A program made the position numbers and the translations under genes. Shown here piece after piece: positions 53,576 to 62,383 of a stretch of 64,000 nt of DNA (the stretch's first letter is position 1; each line of letters opens with the position of its first letter). Below the pieces are notes generated by a model. The model had not been told where the DNA came from. It searched no databases and saw only the letters and a program-made list of their open reading frames with translations. Origin of the DNA: Deltaproteobacteria bacterium (lineage in GTDB: Bacteria; Desulfobacterota; Desulfobacteria; Desulfobacterales; Desulfatirhabdiaceae); contig JACRBZ010000001.1 in NCBI GenBank assembly GCA_016219185.1, positions 1 through 64,000 on the forward strand. The letters are read 5' to 3'.

Positions 53576-54253
53576 TCATGGGTGCGATTTCGCCAGACTG
53601 CCAATGGTCATTTCACATATTCTGCCATTCACGAAAAGGGATATCATTTCGTTATCACTTGAAAGGCGAATGAGCAAGGGCTTTGTCAGATCGCATGGCA
53701 GGGGGCTCGCGGCCCGGGCCGCAAGCCCCCTGAGAACAGGATCCGGAGAAGTTAAAAAAGGAACCAGAAACTCGGCGGCATCCGCCATCCGGTTGGGACG
53801 GTCCTGGACCAACCGCCCCAGTCCCCAGAGAATACCTTTCTGTAACTCAGGGTGATCGATGAAGCTGCCGCAGGGATTGATATAGGAGATCAGGATGCAG
53901 GCATATTCTTCGGCCATACGATCGTTTCTGGCCATAATTTCGCCCATGGCTTCCGCGGACCCCCAGCCGATGCCGCCGGATTCCTCGTTCAGGCTCCACA
54001 TCAGGCGCCGCATCACAATTCTGGCCGATTCAATGTTTTCATCAGCCAGAAGCGACACCACAGCTCCCATTGCGGTAACGGCCTGCCAGAAAATCAATGG
54101 CTCCGGGCAGTAAAAAAAAGAAAACAGCGCATTTACTACCTTTCGAAGAGGCATGCGGCAAATCGCTGTCAGAGTCTTTTCCGGCTCTCCTTTCGAGAAC
54201 AGGACCGTCAGTTTTTCTTTGAGGTGCCGAATCGAACCGGTTGTCTCTGGCAT
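53576..54253 (-). CDS. HEAT-repeat-like protein (DVU0298 type)
   Basis: The 225-residue helical protein resembles the HEAT-like family typified by Desulfovibrio DVU0298, with E-x-x-G-G-I-G-W-G-S-A-E-A-M-G-E (about residues 91-106) and G-I-L-W-G-L-G-R-L. Function is unknown. Its ATG at 54253 comes one base after the ferredoxin stop and has GGGAG upstream, so the two genes are coupled. This pairing with a ferredoxin suggests a scaffold or partner role in an FeS process. Confidence 0.7.
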   Translation of the reverse strand: MPETTGSIRHLKEKLTVLFSKGEPEKTLTAICRMPLRKVVNALFSFFYCPEPLIFWQAVTAMGAVVSLLADENIESARIVMRRLMWSLNEESGGIGWGSAEAMGEIMARNDRMAEEYACILISYINPCGSFIDHPELQKGILWGLGRLVQDRPNRMADAAEFLVPFLTSPDPVLRGLAARAASPLPCDLTKPLLIRLSSDNEMISLFVNGRICEMTIGSLAKSHP

Positions 54254-54254
54254 A

Positions 54255-54461
54255 TTACTCCCATGCAATGCAGTCAGCCGGACAATTCTTTATGGCTTCA
54301 TCCACATCGGAGCGGGAATAGTCCAACAACTCCACCACTTCAATGTAGCCAGCGTCGTTCAGTCTAAAAACTTCCGGACAGACATCCTGACATACGCCGC
54401 AAAGGATACAATCACTTAAATCAATAATAGGTTTTTTCATCATGTTCATCTTTTGTGCCAT
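54255..54461 (-). CDS. Single-cluster ferredoxin
   Basis: The protein of up to 68 residues has C-I-L-C-G-V-C-Q-D-V-C-P (C-x2-C-x2-C-x3-C) and a distant C-P-A-D-C. It can bind one [4Fe-4S] cluster and carry electrons at low potential. Three in-frame ATGs lie within the first eight codons, none with a strong ribosome site, so the start is uncertain. The downstream HEAT-like gene is translationally coupled. Confidence 0.8.
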   Translation of the reverse strand: MAQKMNMMKKPIIDLSDCILCGVCQDVCPEVFRLNDAGYIEVVELLDYSRSDVDEAIKNCPADCIAWE

Positions 54462-54886
54462 TAACAGGAAATGCCGACTGCTTCGTTATAAGAAAAAATG
54501 GATTGATTACTTTTCACTTCATGTATAAATAAGGATCACAAAAAAATACGTTGGTTACAAGTTGCCTGAAAAAACGACAATTCGAATCATTTATAAATCA
54601 TCATATGAATAGAATCAGTTCTGTCAAGGCAGACCGAGCCGCTTGATTCGAAAAAGCGCTTCCCTCAAATCGCAACAAATCCGACAATCAACAAGTTGTT
54701 TTTTTGCTTGCATTTCTTAATGTTGTCATATATCATCACATATGATCTAACTCTTTAAAATTGTTTAATGAACCGGGAAGTGTTCCCTGTTTTCGTCAAG
54801 TTTCAGACAGTTACCGGCTCCGGACCAGATTGATTTTCGGATCAGCGGGTATTGTCTATAATTATTTAACGTGAGGAGGTGCAGGC
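54462..54886. other. Divergent non-coding region between ferredoxin and infC
   Basis: These 425 bases hold no gene. A consensus -10 box TATAAT (54857-54862) lies about 25 bases before the infC start, with no good -35 box at 17 bases, so it needs another element or an activator. thrS, which often precedes infC, is absent. The left half should hold the ferredoxin promoter on the minus strand. Confidence 0.5.
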
Positions 54887-55420
54887 ATAGTCCCAACAAC
54901 CAAAAGACCCATCAAAACCGATAAGACCAACATCAACCGGGATATCCGCGCCAAAGAGGTCAGGGTGATTGATCCGGATGGTAACCAGATTGGAATAATC
55001 CCCACATACAAAGCGTTGGCTGTTGCCAATGATTTCGGGCTTGATCTTGTTGAGATTTCACCCAATGCAGCCCCTCCGGTTTGCAAGATAATGGATTACG
55101 GCCGTTATCGTTATGAGCAAACCAAGAAAAAGCAGGAGGCCAAAAAAAAGCAGAGCTCTTTTCAGATCAAGGAGATTAAAATACGCCCCAAGACCAGCGA
55201 GCATGACCTGCAAACCAAAATTGATCACGTTCGAAAGTTCCTTGACAAAAAAGATAAAGTCAAGTTAACCGTGGTCTTCAGGGGTCGTGAGATAACGCTG
55301 TCTCAGGCAGCCAAGGAATTACTGGAAAAGGTCATCGCCGAAACCCAGGAAATTGCCGTGGTCGAACAGGCTGCCAAATTTGAAGGTCGGACAATGGTGA
55401 TGATCCTCTCTCCCAAATAA
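54887..55420 (+). CDS. infC: Translation initiation factor IF-3, ATA start
   Basis: IF-3 prevents early joining of ribosomal subunits and checks the start codon. Reading in frame back from the conserved R-V-I-D-P-D-G-x-Q-I-G region gives 177 residues, typical for the family, starting at ATA (54887). GAGGAGGT lies 6 bases upstream, and the frame is closed by a TGA at 54872-54874. No ATG or GTG lies in that stretch. A GTG at 54965 would delete a conserved N-terminal part. E. coli infC uses ATT, and rare starts there underlie autoregulation by IF-3. Confidence 0.9.
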   Translation: MVPTTKRPIKTDKTNINRDIRAKEVRVIDPDGNQIGIIPTYKALAVANDFGLDLVEISPNAAPPVCKIMDYGRYRYEQTKKKQEAKKKQSSFQIKEIKIRPKTSEHDLQTKIDHVRKFLDKKDKVKLTVVFRGREITLSQAAKELLEKVIAETQEIAVVEQAAKFEGRTMVMILSPK

Positions 55421-55486
55421 CCTTTGAATCGGGAATGACCCGGTCAGATCTGAAAATAGAGGCTTTTTGTTATTCAGGTTGTTCAG

Positions 55487-55523
55487 GCGTGAGCAGATAA
55501 TTTTGGCTCACGCTTTCTATTTT
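55487..55523 (+). terminator. Terminator-like hairpin between infC and rpmI
   Basis: GCGTGAGC (55487-55494) pairs with GCTCACGC (55506-55513), with an 11-base loop, and is followed by TTTCTATTTT. It lies in the 183-base infC-rpmI gap and could attenuate or separate rpmI-rplT transcription. Confidence 0.65.
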
Positions 55524-55603
55524 ATATGCCTTCTGAGATGAACGTTTTACAGATCAATGAGTTTTAAAACATCATTGAGCCTTTAATTTTAGGAGATAAA
55601 ATC

Positions 55604-55801
55604 ATGCCAAAAATCAAAACCAATCGTTCTGCTGCAAAGCGGTTTAAAAGAACGGGAACCGGGAAATTTGTTTTCTCAAAATCTCATGGCAGTCATATTT
55701 TGACCAAAAAGACCACCAAGCGAAAACGATCTTTGAGAAAAAGTCAGATTATTGATAAAACTAACGTCAGAGAGTTGAAATTATTACTTCCGAATGGGTA
55801 A
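55604..55801 (+). CDS. rpmI: Ribosomal protein bL35
   Basis: The 65-residue basic protein starts [14 protein letters not shown] and contains [13 protein letters not shown], as in bL35. TTAGGAG precedes the ATG. It lies in the usual infC-rpmI-rplT order. Confidence 0.95.
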   Translation: MPKIKTNRSAAKRFKRTGTGKFVFSKSHGSHILTKKTTKRKRSLRKSQIIDKTNVRELKLLLPNG

Positions 55802-55914
55802 GATCGATACTGATTGTCGATCCAGCTTACCCAGCCAGATGGATATTCATGCATTGTCAGCCGGTTGCGCGCAACGATTTTTTCGAGACGATGCAGGATT
55901 AAGGAGATAACGAT

Positions 55915-56265
55915 ATGAGAGTAAAACGTGGCTTTAAGGCAAGAAGACGGAGAAATAAAGTATTAAAACTGGCCAAGGGATTTCGAGGCGGCCACAGCAA
56001 ACTCTTTCGGACGGCTGCGGACACCGTTGACCGGGCGCTTGCCTATGCTTACAGGGACCGCAAGGTCAAGAAACGGGATTTCCGCAGCCTCTGGATCGCC
56101 AGAATTAATGCGGGTACGCGGATGAATGACCTGTCCTACAGTAAATTCATGCACGGACTCAAAATAGCCGGGATTGCACTGGATCGGAAAGTTCTTGCAG
56201 AACTCGCAATTGCAGATCCAACCGGTTTTTCCAGTTTGGTCAGAACCGCGGCGCAGCAAAACTGA
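55915..56265 (+). CDS. rplT: Ribosomal protein bL20
   Basis: The 116-residue protein has the bL20 pattern [13 protein letters not shown], then F-R-G-G-H-S-K-L-F and W-I-A-R-I-N-A. bL20 is an early 23S rRNA binder and often represses its own operon through a leader RNA. AAGGAG precedes the start. A 239-base gap to pheS follows, with an imperfect CCGGATG/CATCCGG hairpin and no gene. Confidence 0.95.
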   Translation: MRVKRGFKARRRRNKVLKLAKGFRGGHSKLFRTAADTVDRALAYAYRDRKVKKRDFRSLWIARINAGTRMNDLSYSKFMHGLKIAGIALDRKVLAELAIADPTGFSSLVRTAAQQN

Positions 56266-56504
56266 TGGCAAATTAAAAAGGCCACCCGTTTGATTGTGCA
56301 TTATCCCTTATGGATGAAAATGGTGGTTTGGCAGTTCCCCAGCGTCTGCCCAGCAGATCCGGATGACGGGATGGATAAAGATCGTCCGGCCATCCGGTAC
56401 ATTTCAACAAAATAGGGAGTCGCCTTCCAGTGGAGCTTAGAAAAAAGTCATCGCCTGTGTCTCCAATGATCTAACCCCGCCTTCTTACAGCAGAGCATAC
56501 AACC

Positions 56505-57512
56505 GTGGAACAACAGATAGAACAGATTCTTCAGCAAGCACTGAGCGAGCTTCAGTCAGCGTCGCAAGTTGCTCAACTTCAAGCCTTTTCGGTCCAGTAT
56601 CTGGGGCGAAAAGGGCTTGTCACCCAATATCTCCGGAACATCTCCCAACTGCCGGCCGAACAGCGTCCGATGGCGGGGAAAAGAGCCAATGAAATAAAAA
56701 ATATCCTGGAAGAAGCCCTGCAAAAGGCGTTTCATGAAATTGAAACCCGGCAGGCCGCGGAAGAGGTTGGCATTGATATCACATTGCCGGGCCGCACTGT
56801 CTTTCATGGCTCCATCCATCCGATCACCCAGATTACCCGACAGATCTGCGAGATTTTCACGGCCATGGGGTTTGCAGTTGCAGAAGGCCCTGAGGTGGAA
56901 TTGGATCACTATAATTTTGAGTCCTTGAATATCCCCAAAAACCATCCGGCAAGGGATATGCAGGATACGTTTTATGTTTCGGAAGCCATCGTCCTTCGGA
57001 CCCACACCTCGCCGATTCAGGTCCGATATATGGAAAAGCATGCCCCCCCGGTCAGGATCATTGCGCCGGGCAAGGTTTACCGGTGCGATTCGGACATTAC
57101 CCACACCCCCATGTTTCATCAGGTTGAAGGACTCGTTGTGGGAGAGTCCATATCCTTTGGCGATTTAAAAGGCATTCTGACGGTTTTTGTTCATCAGATG
57201 TTTGATGATCAGACCAGCCTGCGATTTCGCCCCAGCTTTTTCCCCTTTACCGAACCCAGCGCCGAGGTGGACATCCTGTGTGTCATGTGTCGAGGCAAGG
57301 GATGTCGGGTGTGCAAGCAGACCGGATGGCTTGAAGTGCTCGGATCCGGAATGGTTCACCCTGCTGTTTTTGAGAATGTCGGCTACGACACCTCCCGCTA
57401 CTCGGGGTTTGCTTTTGGAATGGGGGTCGAGCGGATTGCCATGCTGAAATTCGGAATTGATGATATCCGGAAGTATTATGAGAACGACATCCGGTTTTTA
57501 AAACAGTTCTAA
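56505..57512 (+). CDS. pheS: Phenylalanyl-tRNA synthetase alpha subunit
   Basis: The 335-residue protein has the N-terminal coiled coil and the class II core: H-P-I-T-Q-I near residue 104, M-Q-D-T-F-Y, then H-T-S-P-I-Q-V-R and the final G-F-A-F-G-M-G-V-E-R. With PheT it charges tRNA-Phe. The start is GTG with only a weak ribosome site. Gene order rplT-pheS-pheT is conserved in many bacteria. Confidence 0.95.
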   Translation: MEQQIEQILQQALSELQSASQVAQLQAFSVQYLGRKGLVTQYLRNISQLPAEQRPMAGKRANEIKNILEEALQKAFHEIETRQAAEEVGIDITLPGRTVFHGSIHPITQITRQICEIFTAMGFAVAEGPEVELDHYNFESLNIPKNHPARDMQDTFYVSEAIVLRTHTSPIQVRYMEKHAPPVRIIAPGKVYRCDSDITHTPMFHQVEGLVVGESISFGDLKGILTVFVHQMFDDQTSLRFRPSFFPFTEPSAEVDILCVMCRGKGCRVCKQTGWLEVLGSGMVHPAVFENVGYDTSRYSGFAFGMGVERIAMLKFGIDDIRKYYENDIRFLKQF

Positions 57513-57598
57513 CGAATTTTTCAGCGGGCTGCAAGGGTACCGGAGCAGCCTGTCGTCCATGAACCCCAGTATTTTTCGATTTACAAGGTTTTGATCCG

Positions 57599-60010
57599 AT
57601 GAAAATAAGCTTAAACTGGCTAAAATCCTATGTTCCGATACAAATGGATGTCAACGATCTTGCGGAAGCGTTGACCATGACGGGTCTTGAGGTCGAAGCT
57701 GTTTATGACCGCTACGATTATTTAAAAAATGTCGTTGTTGGCCGCGTCGTCAGCATCTCTGCCCATCCGAATTCCACCAAGCTTCAGTGCTGCGTGGTGG
57801 ATTCCGGAAAAGCACGAATACCGGTTGTCTGCGGAGCGCCCAATGTTCATGTCAACTGTTTAAGCGCTCTGGCGCTTCCCGGAACACAGCTACCCGATGG
57901 CACGATCATCGAAGCCAGCGCAATTCGCGGGGCCGATTCCGAGGGCATGCTTTGCAGCGAGGCGGAGCTGGGGCTCGGGCCGGATCGCAGCGGTATCATG
58001 CTTTTGCCAGAAGATCTCTCGGTCGGCCAGTCTCTGGCTTCGGCACTTGATCTTTCGGACATGGTACTGGAGATCGGCTTAACGCCCAACCGCTCCGATT
58101 GCCTCAGTTTCATCGGAATCGCCAGAGAGGTTGCCGCAATTCAGAAAACCGCGTTGTCGTACCCGGAAATCAATCTTCCCGAAGGCAGGGGCGCCATCCG
58201 CCAGATGACATCCGTCTCTATTCTTGCGCCCGATCATTGCCCCCGGTATGCGGCCAGAATACTGACAGGAGCCGCCGTGGGTCCTTCTCCGTACTGGCTA
58301 CAGGATCGGCTGATATCCGTTGGCATCAGACCCATCAACAACGTGGTGGATATTACAAATTTTGTGATGATGGAAACCGGCCAGCCCCTTCACGCCTTTG
58401 ACTTCGAACGTCTGGCCGGGCACCGCATTGTGGTTCGGACCGCTGTTTCCGGAGAGCCGTTCACCACACTGGATCATAAATCGCGCACCCTGACCGCCGA
58501 TATGCTCATGATCTGCGATGGGGAAAAGCCGGTTGCCATTGCAGGGGTCATGGGCGGGTACAACTCCGAAATCGAACCGGCCACACAATCGATTTTGATT
58601 GAAAGCGCCTGTTTTGATCCAACCAGTATTCGTAAAACATCCAAATATTTCGGGCTGAATACGGACGCCTCCCATCGGTTTGAACGCGGCGTGGATCCTG
58701 AAGGGACAGTCTTTGCATTGGACCGGGCCGCGGCACTGATGGTCGAGATCTGCGGCGGCGTTTTGATTGAAGGGGTGATTGATGAACGTCCGGTTGTTCT
58801 GGAACAAAAGCCGATAGTTCTCAGTGCCGAATCCACCAACCGACTTCTGGGAACACAGATCGATTCCGCAGCCATGGACAGCATGCTTCAATCCATTGGT
58901 TTTACGGTTGAACCGCTGAACCCGGATCAGCTTAAAGTGATTCCGCCGTCATTTCGAGTGGATGTTTCCCGGCCGGTTGATCTTGTGGAAGAAATTGCCA
59001 GACTTTCCGGTTATGATCGAATACCCACGACGTTTCCCGTCATCTCGGAAGGATCGGCACGTTCTTTTCCGTCACAACGTCCCAGAGAACAGATCCTGCG
59101 GCTGATGACCGGTTTAGGCTTTTCAGAAACCATTACCTATAGTTTTGTTCACCCGCAATCCTGTAAATATCTCAGACTTGAATCCGGCGATCCCAGAATG
59201 CGCATTCTTCGCGTCCTCAACCCATTGAGCGAAGACCAGGGGATCATGCGAACTTCGCTGATTCCGGGCGTTCTGGAGACTGTGAACCGGAACATTTCCA
59301 GGCAGTCTAGAAACCTGAAACTTTTTGAAATCGGTAATGTATTCATCAGCAACGGCCAGGATGTCCTTCCGGATGAAATTGAAATGCTTTCAGGATTGTG
59401 GACAGGCGCTCGCCAGGAGGCATCGTGGCATACGCCGGATACGGCATGTGATTTCTATGACTTGAAAGGGGTGGTTGAAGCACTTCTGTCAGCGCTTCAT
59501 ATTCATGATATCCGGTTTTCTCGGAACGCGGCCCTGTCCTGTCCTTATTTGAAACCCGGGTATGCAGCCGGTATTCTGTGCGGCAGGCGTGTGGTGGGAC
59601 ATATCGGCCAAGTGCATTCAGAAACACTGGGCTTTTTTAATATCAAACAGCCGGTTTATGTTTTTGAGATCGATATTCAGAAACTTTTTGCCAGTGTGCC
59701 CGATGTCCATCAGACAACGGCTATTCCCAGGTTTCCGGCAGTTGCAAGGGACATTACGCTGATTCTTTCAAAAACCCTTGAATCCCGCAGCATCATAGAA
59801 ATGGTTGAAGAAATGCATAACCCGCTCGTGGAGCGAATCATGTTGTTTGATGTCTTTGAAGGAGGGCATCTTCCGTTGGATAAAAAAAGCCTTTCTTTCC
59901 GGCTGACTTACCGCTCCGCGGCCGAAACTCTGGAAGATGAGGCTGTCAATGCACTTCATAAAAACATTTCAGATAAACTGATTCAGGAATTTGACGCAGC
60001 CCTGCCTTAG
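57599..60010 (+). CDS. pheT: Phenylalanyl-tRNA synthetase beta subunit
   Basis: The 803-residue protein has the N-terminal EMAP-like tRNA-binding domain (about 40-150), B3/B4 editing and B5 domains, the catalytic-like domain with D-L-V-E-E-I-A-R-L-S-G-Y-D-R-I-P, and the C-terminal anticodon-binding FDX-ACB domain. Length is normal. It lies 86 bases after pheS. Confidence 0.95.
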   Translation: MKISLNWLKSYVPIQMDVNDLAEALTMTGLEVEAVYDRYDYLKNVVVGRVVSISAHPNSTKLQCCVVDSGKARIPVVCGAPNVHVNCLSALALPGTQLPDGTIIEASAIRGADSEGMLCSEAELGLGPDRSGIMLLPEDLSVGQSLASALDLSDMVLEIGLTPNRSDCLSFIGIAREVAAIQKTALSYPEINLPEGRGAIRQMTSVSILAPDHCPRYAARILTGAAVGPSPYWLQDRLISVGIRPINNVVDITNFVMMETGQPLHAFDFERLAGHRIVVRTAVSGEPFTTLDHKSRTLTADMLMICDGEKPVAIAGVMGGYNSEIEPATQSILIESACFDPTSIRKTSKYFGLNTDASHRFERGVDPEGTVFALDRAAALMVEICGGVLIEGVIDERPVVLEQKPIVLSAESTNRLLGTQIDSAAMDSMLQSIGFTVEPLNPDQLKVIPPSFRVDVSRPVDLVEEIARLSGYDRIPTTFPVISEGSARSFPSQRPREQILRLMTGLGFSETITYSFVHPQSCKYLRLESGDPRMRILRVLNPLSEDQGIMRTSLIPGVLETVNRNISRQSRNLKLFEIGNVFISNGQDVLPDEIEMLSGLWTGARQEASWHTPDTACDFYDLKGVVEALLSALHIHDIRFSRNAALSCPYLKPGYAAGILCGRRVVGHIGQVHSETLGFFNIKQPVYVFEIDIQKLFASVPDVHQTTAIPRFPAVARDITLILSKTLESRSIIEMVEEMHNPLVERIMLFDVFEGGHLPLDKKSLSFRLTYRSAAETLEDEAVNALHKNISDKLIQEFDAALP

Positions 60011-60092
60011 TGAACAGATAACCAGGGGATTATCAGAGGGGTCCAGAGGTCATTAATAAACCGATCCCCTGATTACGATTTTACGAAAAATA

Positions 60093-60121
60093 TTGACAAT
60101 CTCGTAATTTTAACGTAGCTT
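60093..60121 (+). promoter_or_regulatory. Candidate promoter of tRNA-Gly
   Basis: TTGACA (60093-60098) is followed after 17 bases by TAGCTT (60116-60121), a partial -10 match, 15 bases before the tRNA 5' end. It lies after the pheT stop. Confidence 0.5.
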
Positions 60122-60135
60122 AAATACGATAATTA

Positions 60136-60211
60136 GCGGGCATAGCTCAGCTGGTAGAGTACAAGCTTCCCAAGCTTGGTGTCGCGAGTTCGAATCTCGT
60201 TGCCCGCTCCA
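60136..60211 (+). tRNA. tRNA-Gly (anticodon CCC)
   Basis: The 76-base gene folds into a full cloverleaf: acceptor GCGGGCA/TGCCCGC, a D-arm with AGCTGGTAGAGT, anticodon stem CAAGC/GCTTG around loop TTCCCAA (anticodon CCC, reading GGG), and T-arm CGAGTTCGAATCTCG. CCA is encoded. Confidence 0.95.
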
Positions 60212-60355
60212 AAGTGAGTCCGTCTTTTCATTTATAATTAAGTGAAATGCAGCGTTTTCATCTAGCGTGGTGGGGTTAAAGCGTGTAATTCTTCTTACGG
60301 TTTATTACATCAGACATATTTTTTGATCTCACTGCATTAAATCAAATGAGAGGAA

Positions 60356-60377
60356 ACGGGCATCAGCCCGTTTTTTT
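60356..60377 (+). terminator. Intrinsic terminator overlapping the rimP start region
   Basis: ACGGGC-ATCA-GCCCGT (60356-60371) is a perfect 6-pair hairpin followed directly by a run of seven T (60371-60377). It ends 7 bases before the likely rimP ATG and would cut read-through from the tRNA. Confidence 0.75.
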
Positions 60378-60384
60378 ATTTTTA

Positions 60385-60936
60385 ATGACTGAACGATTTG
60401 ACCGATTGACGCCATCGCGGAAAAAAGGAAAAAGAATTGAAATCCCTTTGCCAAAGGCCTCCCGCTTAACAAGGGACAAAATCATTTCCAAAGTCAATGA
60501 ACTGGCTGGCCCTTTGTGCGATGCTGAAGGAATTGAGCTGGTTTATACAGAGTACCAGCGTGAGCCTCACGGGATGATTCTTCGCATTTATATCGATAAA
60601 CCCGGGGGGGTGACATTACAGGATTGCACGCATGTCAGCCGTCAGATGCAGGACCTTCTGGATGTTCATCTGGATGTGAGTGACAATTACTACCTTGAGG
60701 TTTCATCGCCAGGGTTAAATCGCCCATTGGGAAAGCTGTCGGATTTCGTCAGATTTAAAGGGCGTCAGGCCAAAATTAAGATCCTTCAGCCGATTGACGG
60801 TCAAAAAAATTTCACAGGTGTCCTGACTGGCGTTTTACAGGATGTTGTTGCGATTCAGGTCGGCGACCGCATCGTTGATATTCCCTACCAGGACATTACC
60901 CGGGCAAGGCTGGTCAATTATAATGGAGACATCTGA
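60385..60936 (+). CDS. rimP: Ribosome maturation factor RimP
   Basis: RimP helps mature the 30S subunit. The product is 183 residues from the ATG at 60385; the conserved core begins about residue 35 (V-N-E-L-A-G-P-L) and includes L-R-I-Y-I-D-K-P-G-G-V and Y-Y-L-E-V-S-S-P-G-L-N-R-P-L. An ATG at 60346 would translate through the terminator hairpin. Neither start has a Shine-Dalgarno, and an in-frame TTG at 60406 is another option. The family is usually about 150-160 residues, so a later start is possible. It overlaps nusA by one base. Confidence 0.88.
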   Translation: MTERFDRLTPSRKKGKRIEIPLPKASRLTRDKIISKVNELAGPLCDAEGIELVYTEYQREPHGMILRIYIDKPGGVTLQDCTHVSRQMQDLLDVHLDVSDNYYLEVSSPGLNRPLGKLSDFVRFKGRQAKIKILQPIDGQKNFTGVLTGVLQDVVAIQVGDRIVDIPYQDITRARLVNYNGDI

Positions 60937-62261
60937 TGCTCATTACAGATATTAAACGCGTGGTTGAACAAATAAGTCGAGATAAGGGAATTGAAAGGGA
61001 TATCCTGATTAAAGCCCTTGAAGAAGCCCTGAAATCCGCGGCCCGAAAAAAATTTGGTAACAAGATCGATATTGAAACCCAGTACAATGCCAAAACCGGT
61101 GAAATCGAAGTTTTTCAGTTCAAAGAGGTCGCCGACGTCATAACGGATCCGGATATGCAGATGAGTCTGGCGGAAGGGCGGAAACTGGACCCTGAATGTG
61201 AAATCGGCGACAGCCTGGGTATGAAAATGGACACGGCGGTTTTTGGCCGAATTGCAGCCCAATCTGCAAAGCAAGTCATTATTCAAAAAATGAAAGATGC
61301 TGAAAGAGACGCTGTTTATTCCAGTTTTGTGGACAGAAAAGGCGATATCATCAATGGGATTGTTCAGCGGATCGATCACGGAAACATCATTGTCAATCTA
61401 GGACAGACCGAAGCCATTCTTCCCGCGGACCAACAGATTCCCAAGGAGTCTTATCGCCGGGGAGACAGGCTCCGCGCCTATATTCAGGATGTGAAGGAAG
61501 AATCCCGCGGTCCCCAAATCATTCTGTCGCGAACGCATCCCAATTTTTTAATCAATCTGTTTAAGACTGAAGTTCCGGAAATCAGCGAAGGCATTATTGT
61601 GATTAAGGGCGCGGCTCGTGAACCGGGTGTCCGGGCTAAATTTTCTGTGGTTTCCAATGATTCGGATATAGATCCCGTGGGCGCCTGTGTGGGTGTAAAG
61701 GGAAGCCGGGTTCAGAGTGTTGTTCAGGAACTCAGAGGAGAAAAAATTGACATTATTCCCTGGCACATGGATGCGGCAAAATATGTATGCAACGCACTGG
61801 CGCCTGCTGAAATTCTGAGGGTCATCATAGATGAAACCAAACATGCGATGGAAGTCATTGTTCCGGACGAATTCCTGTCCATTGCCATCGGCAAGCGCGG
61901 CCAGAATGTTCGACTGGCATCCAAACTGACTGGATGGCAACTGGACGTCAAAAGCGAAAAACAGTACACCGATACCATGAAGGAAAATTACGATGTCCTG
62001 GCATCCCTTCCAGGGGTGAGCCCTTCTCTTGCCGATGCGTTGTGTGAAAAAGGCTTTTATTCTATTGAAGAGCTCAGCCATGCCTCAGCCGAAGATCTCG
62101 CAGACATTGAAAGCCTGGATGAAGAAATGGCATTAAATCTGATAAATGCTGCAAGACAGGCTTTTTCGGGTTCTCAGCGGAAACGAAGGTCCGTGGACAA
62201 ATCATCTTCAGCCAATAAGCCTGCAGATATCGAAGCACCGGATAAGGATGAGAGTCATTAA
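60936..62261 (+). CDS. nusA: Transcription termination/antitermination factor NusA
   Basis: The 441-residue NusA has the N-terminal RNA-polymerase-binding domain (about 1-125), an S1 domain ([16 protein letters not shown] near 148) and two KH domains ([10 protein letters not shown] near 250 and [11 protein letters not shown] near 320). A C-terminal helix-hairpin-helix region ([12 protein letters not shown]) follows. Order rimP-nusA-infB is classical. It starts at the last base of rimP's stop. Confidence 0.95.
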   Translation: MLITDIKRVVEQISRDKGIERDILIKALEEALKSAARKKFGNKIDIETQYNAKTGEIEVFQFKEVADVITDPDMQMSLAEGRKLDPECEIGDSLGMKMDTAVFGRIAAQSAKQVIIQKMKDAERDAVYSSFVDRKGDIINGIVQRIDHGNIIVNLGQTEAILPADQQIPKESYRRGDRLRAYIQDVKEESRGPQIILSRTHPNFLINLFKTEVPEISEGIIVIKGAAREPGVRAKFSVVSNDSDIDPVGACVGVKGSRVQSVVQELRGEKIDIIPWHMDAAKYVCNALAPAEILRVIIDETKHAMEVIVPDEFLSIAIGKRGQNVRLASKLTGWQLDVKSEKQYTDTMKENYDVLASLPGVSPSLADALCEKGFYSIEELSHASAEDLADIESLDEEMALNLINAARQAFSGSQRKRRSVDKSSSANKPADIEAPDKDESH

Positions 62262-62383
62262 GAACGTCCTTGTCTTGCGGCAACAGGATTCAAAAGAGTA
62301 AGGGGCTTTTTGCATGTTCAGAAAGCTAAAGAATTTTGGGCAGTTATCAAAGCTGGAACATCAGAAAAAATTAAGGGGGGTAA

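Noticed and set aside
54965..54967. GTG as infC start
   Set aside because: It would remove 26 conserved N-terminal residues; ATA at 54887 has a near-perfect ribosome site.
60022..60071. Terminator of pheT from CAGGGGAT/ATCCCCTG
   Set aside because: The arms are separated by more than 30 bases and no T run follows directly, so I do not list it as a feature.
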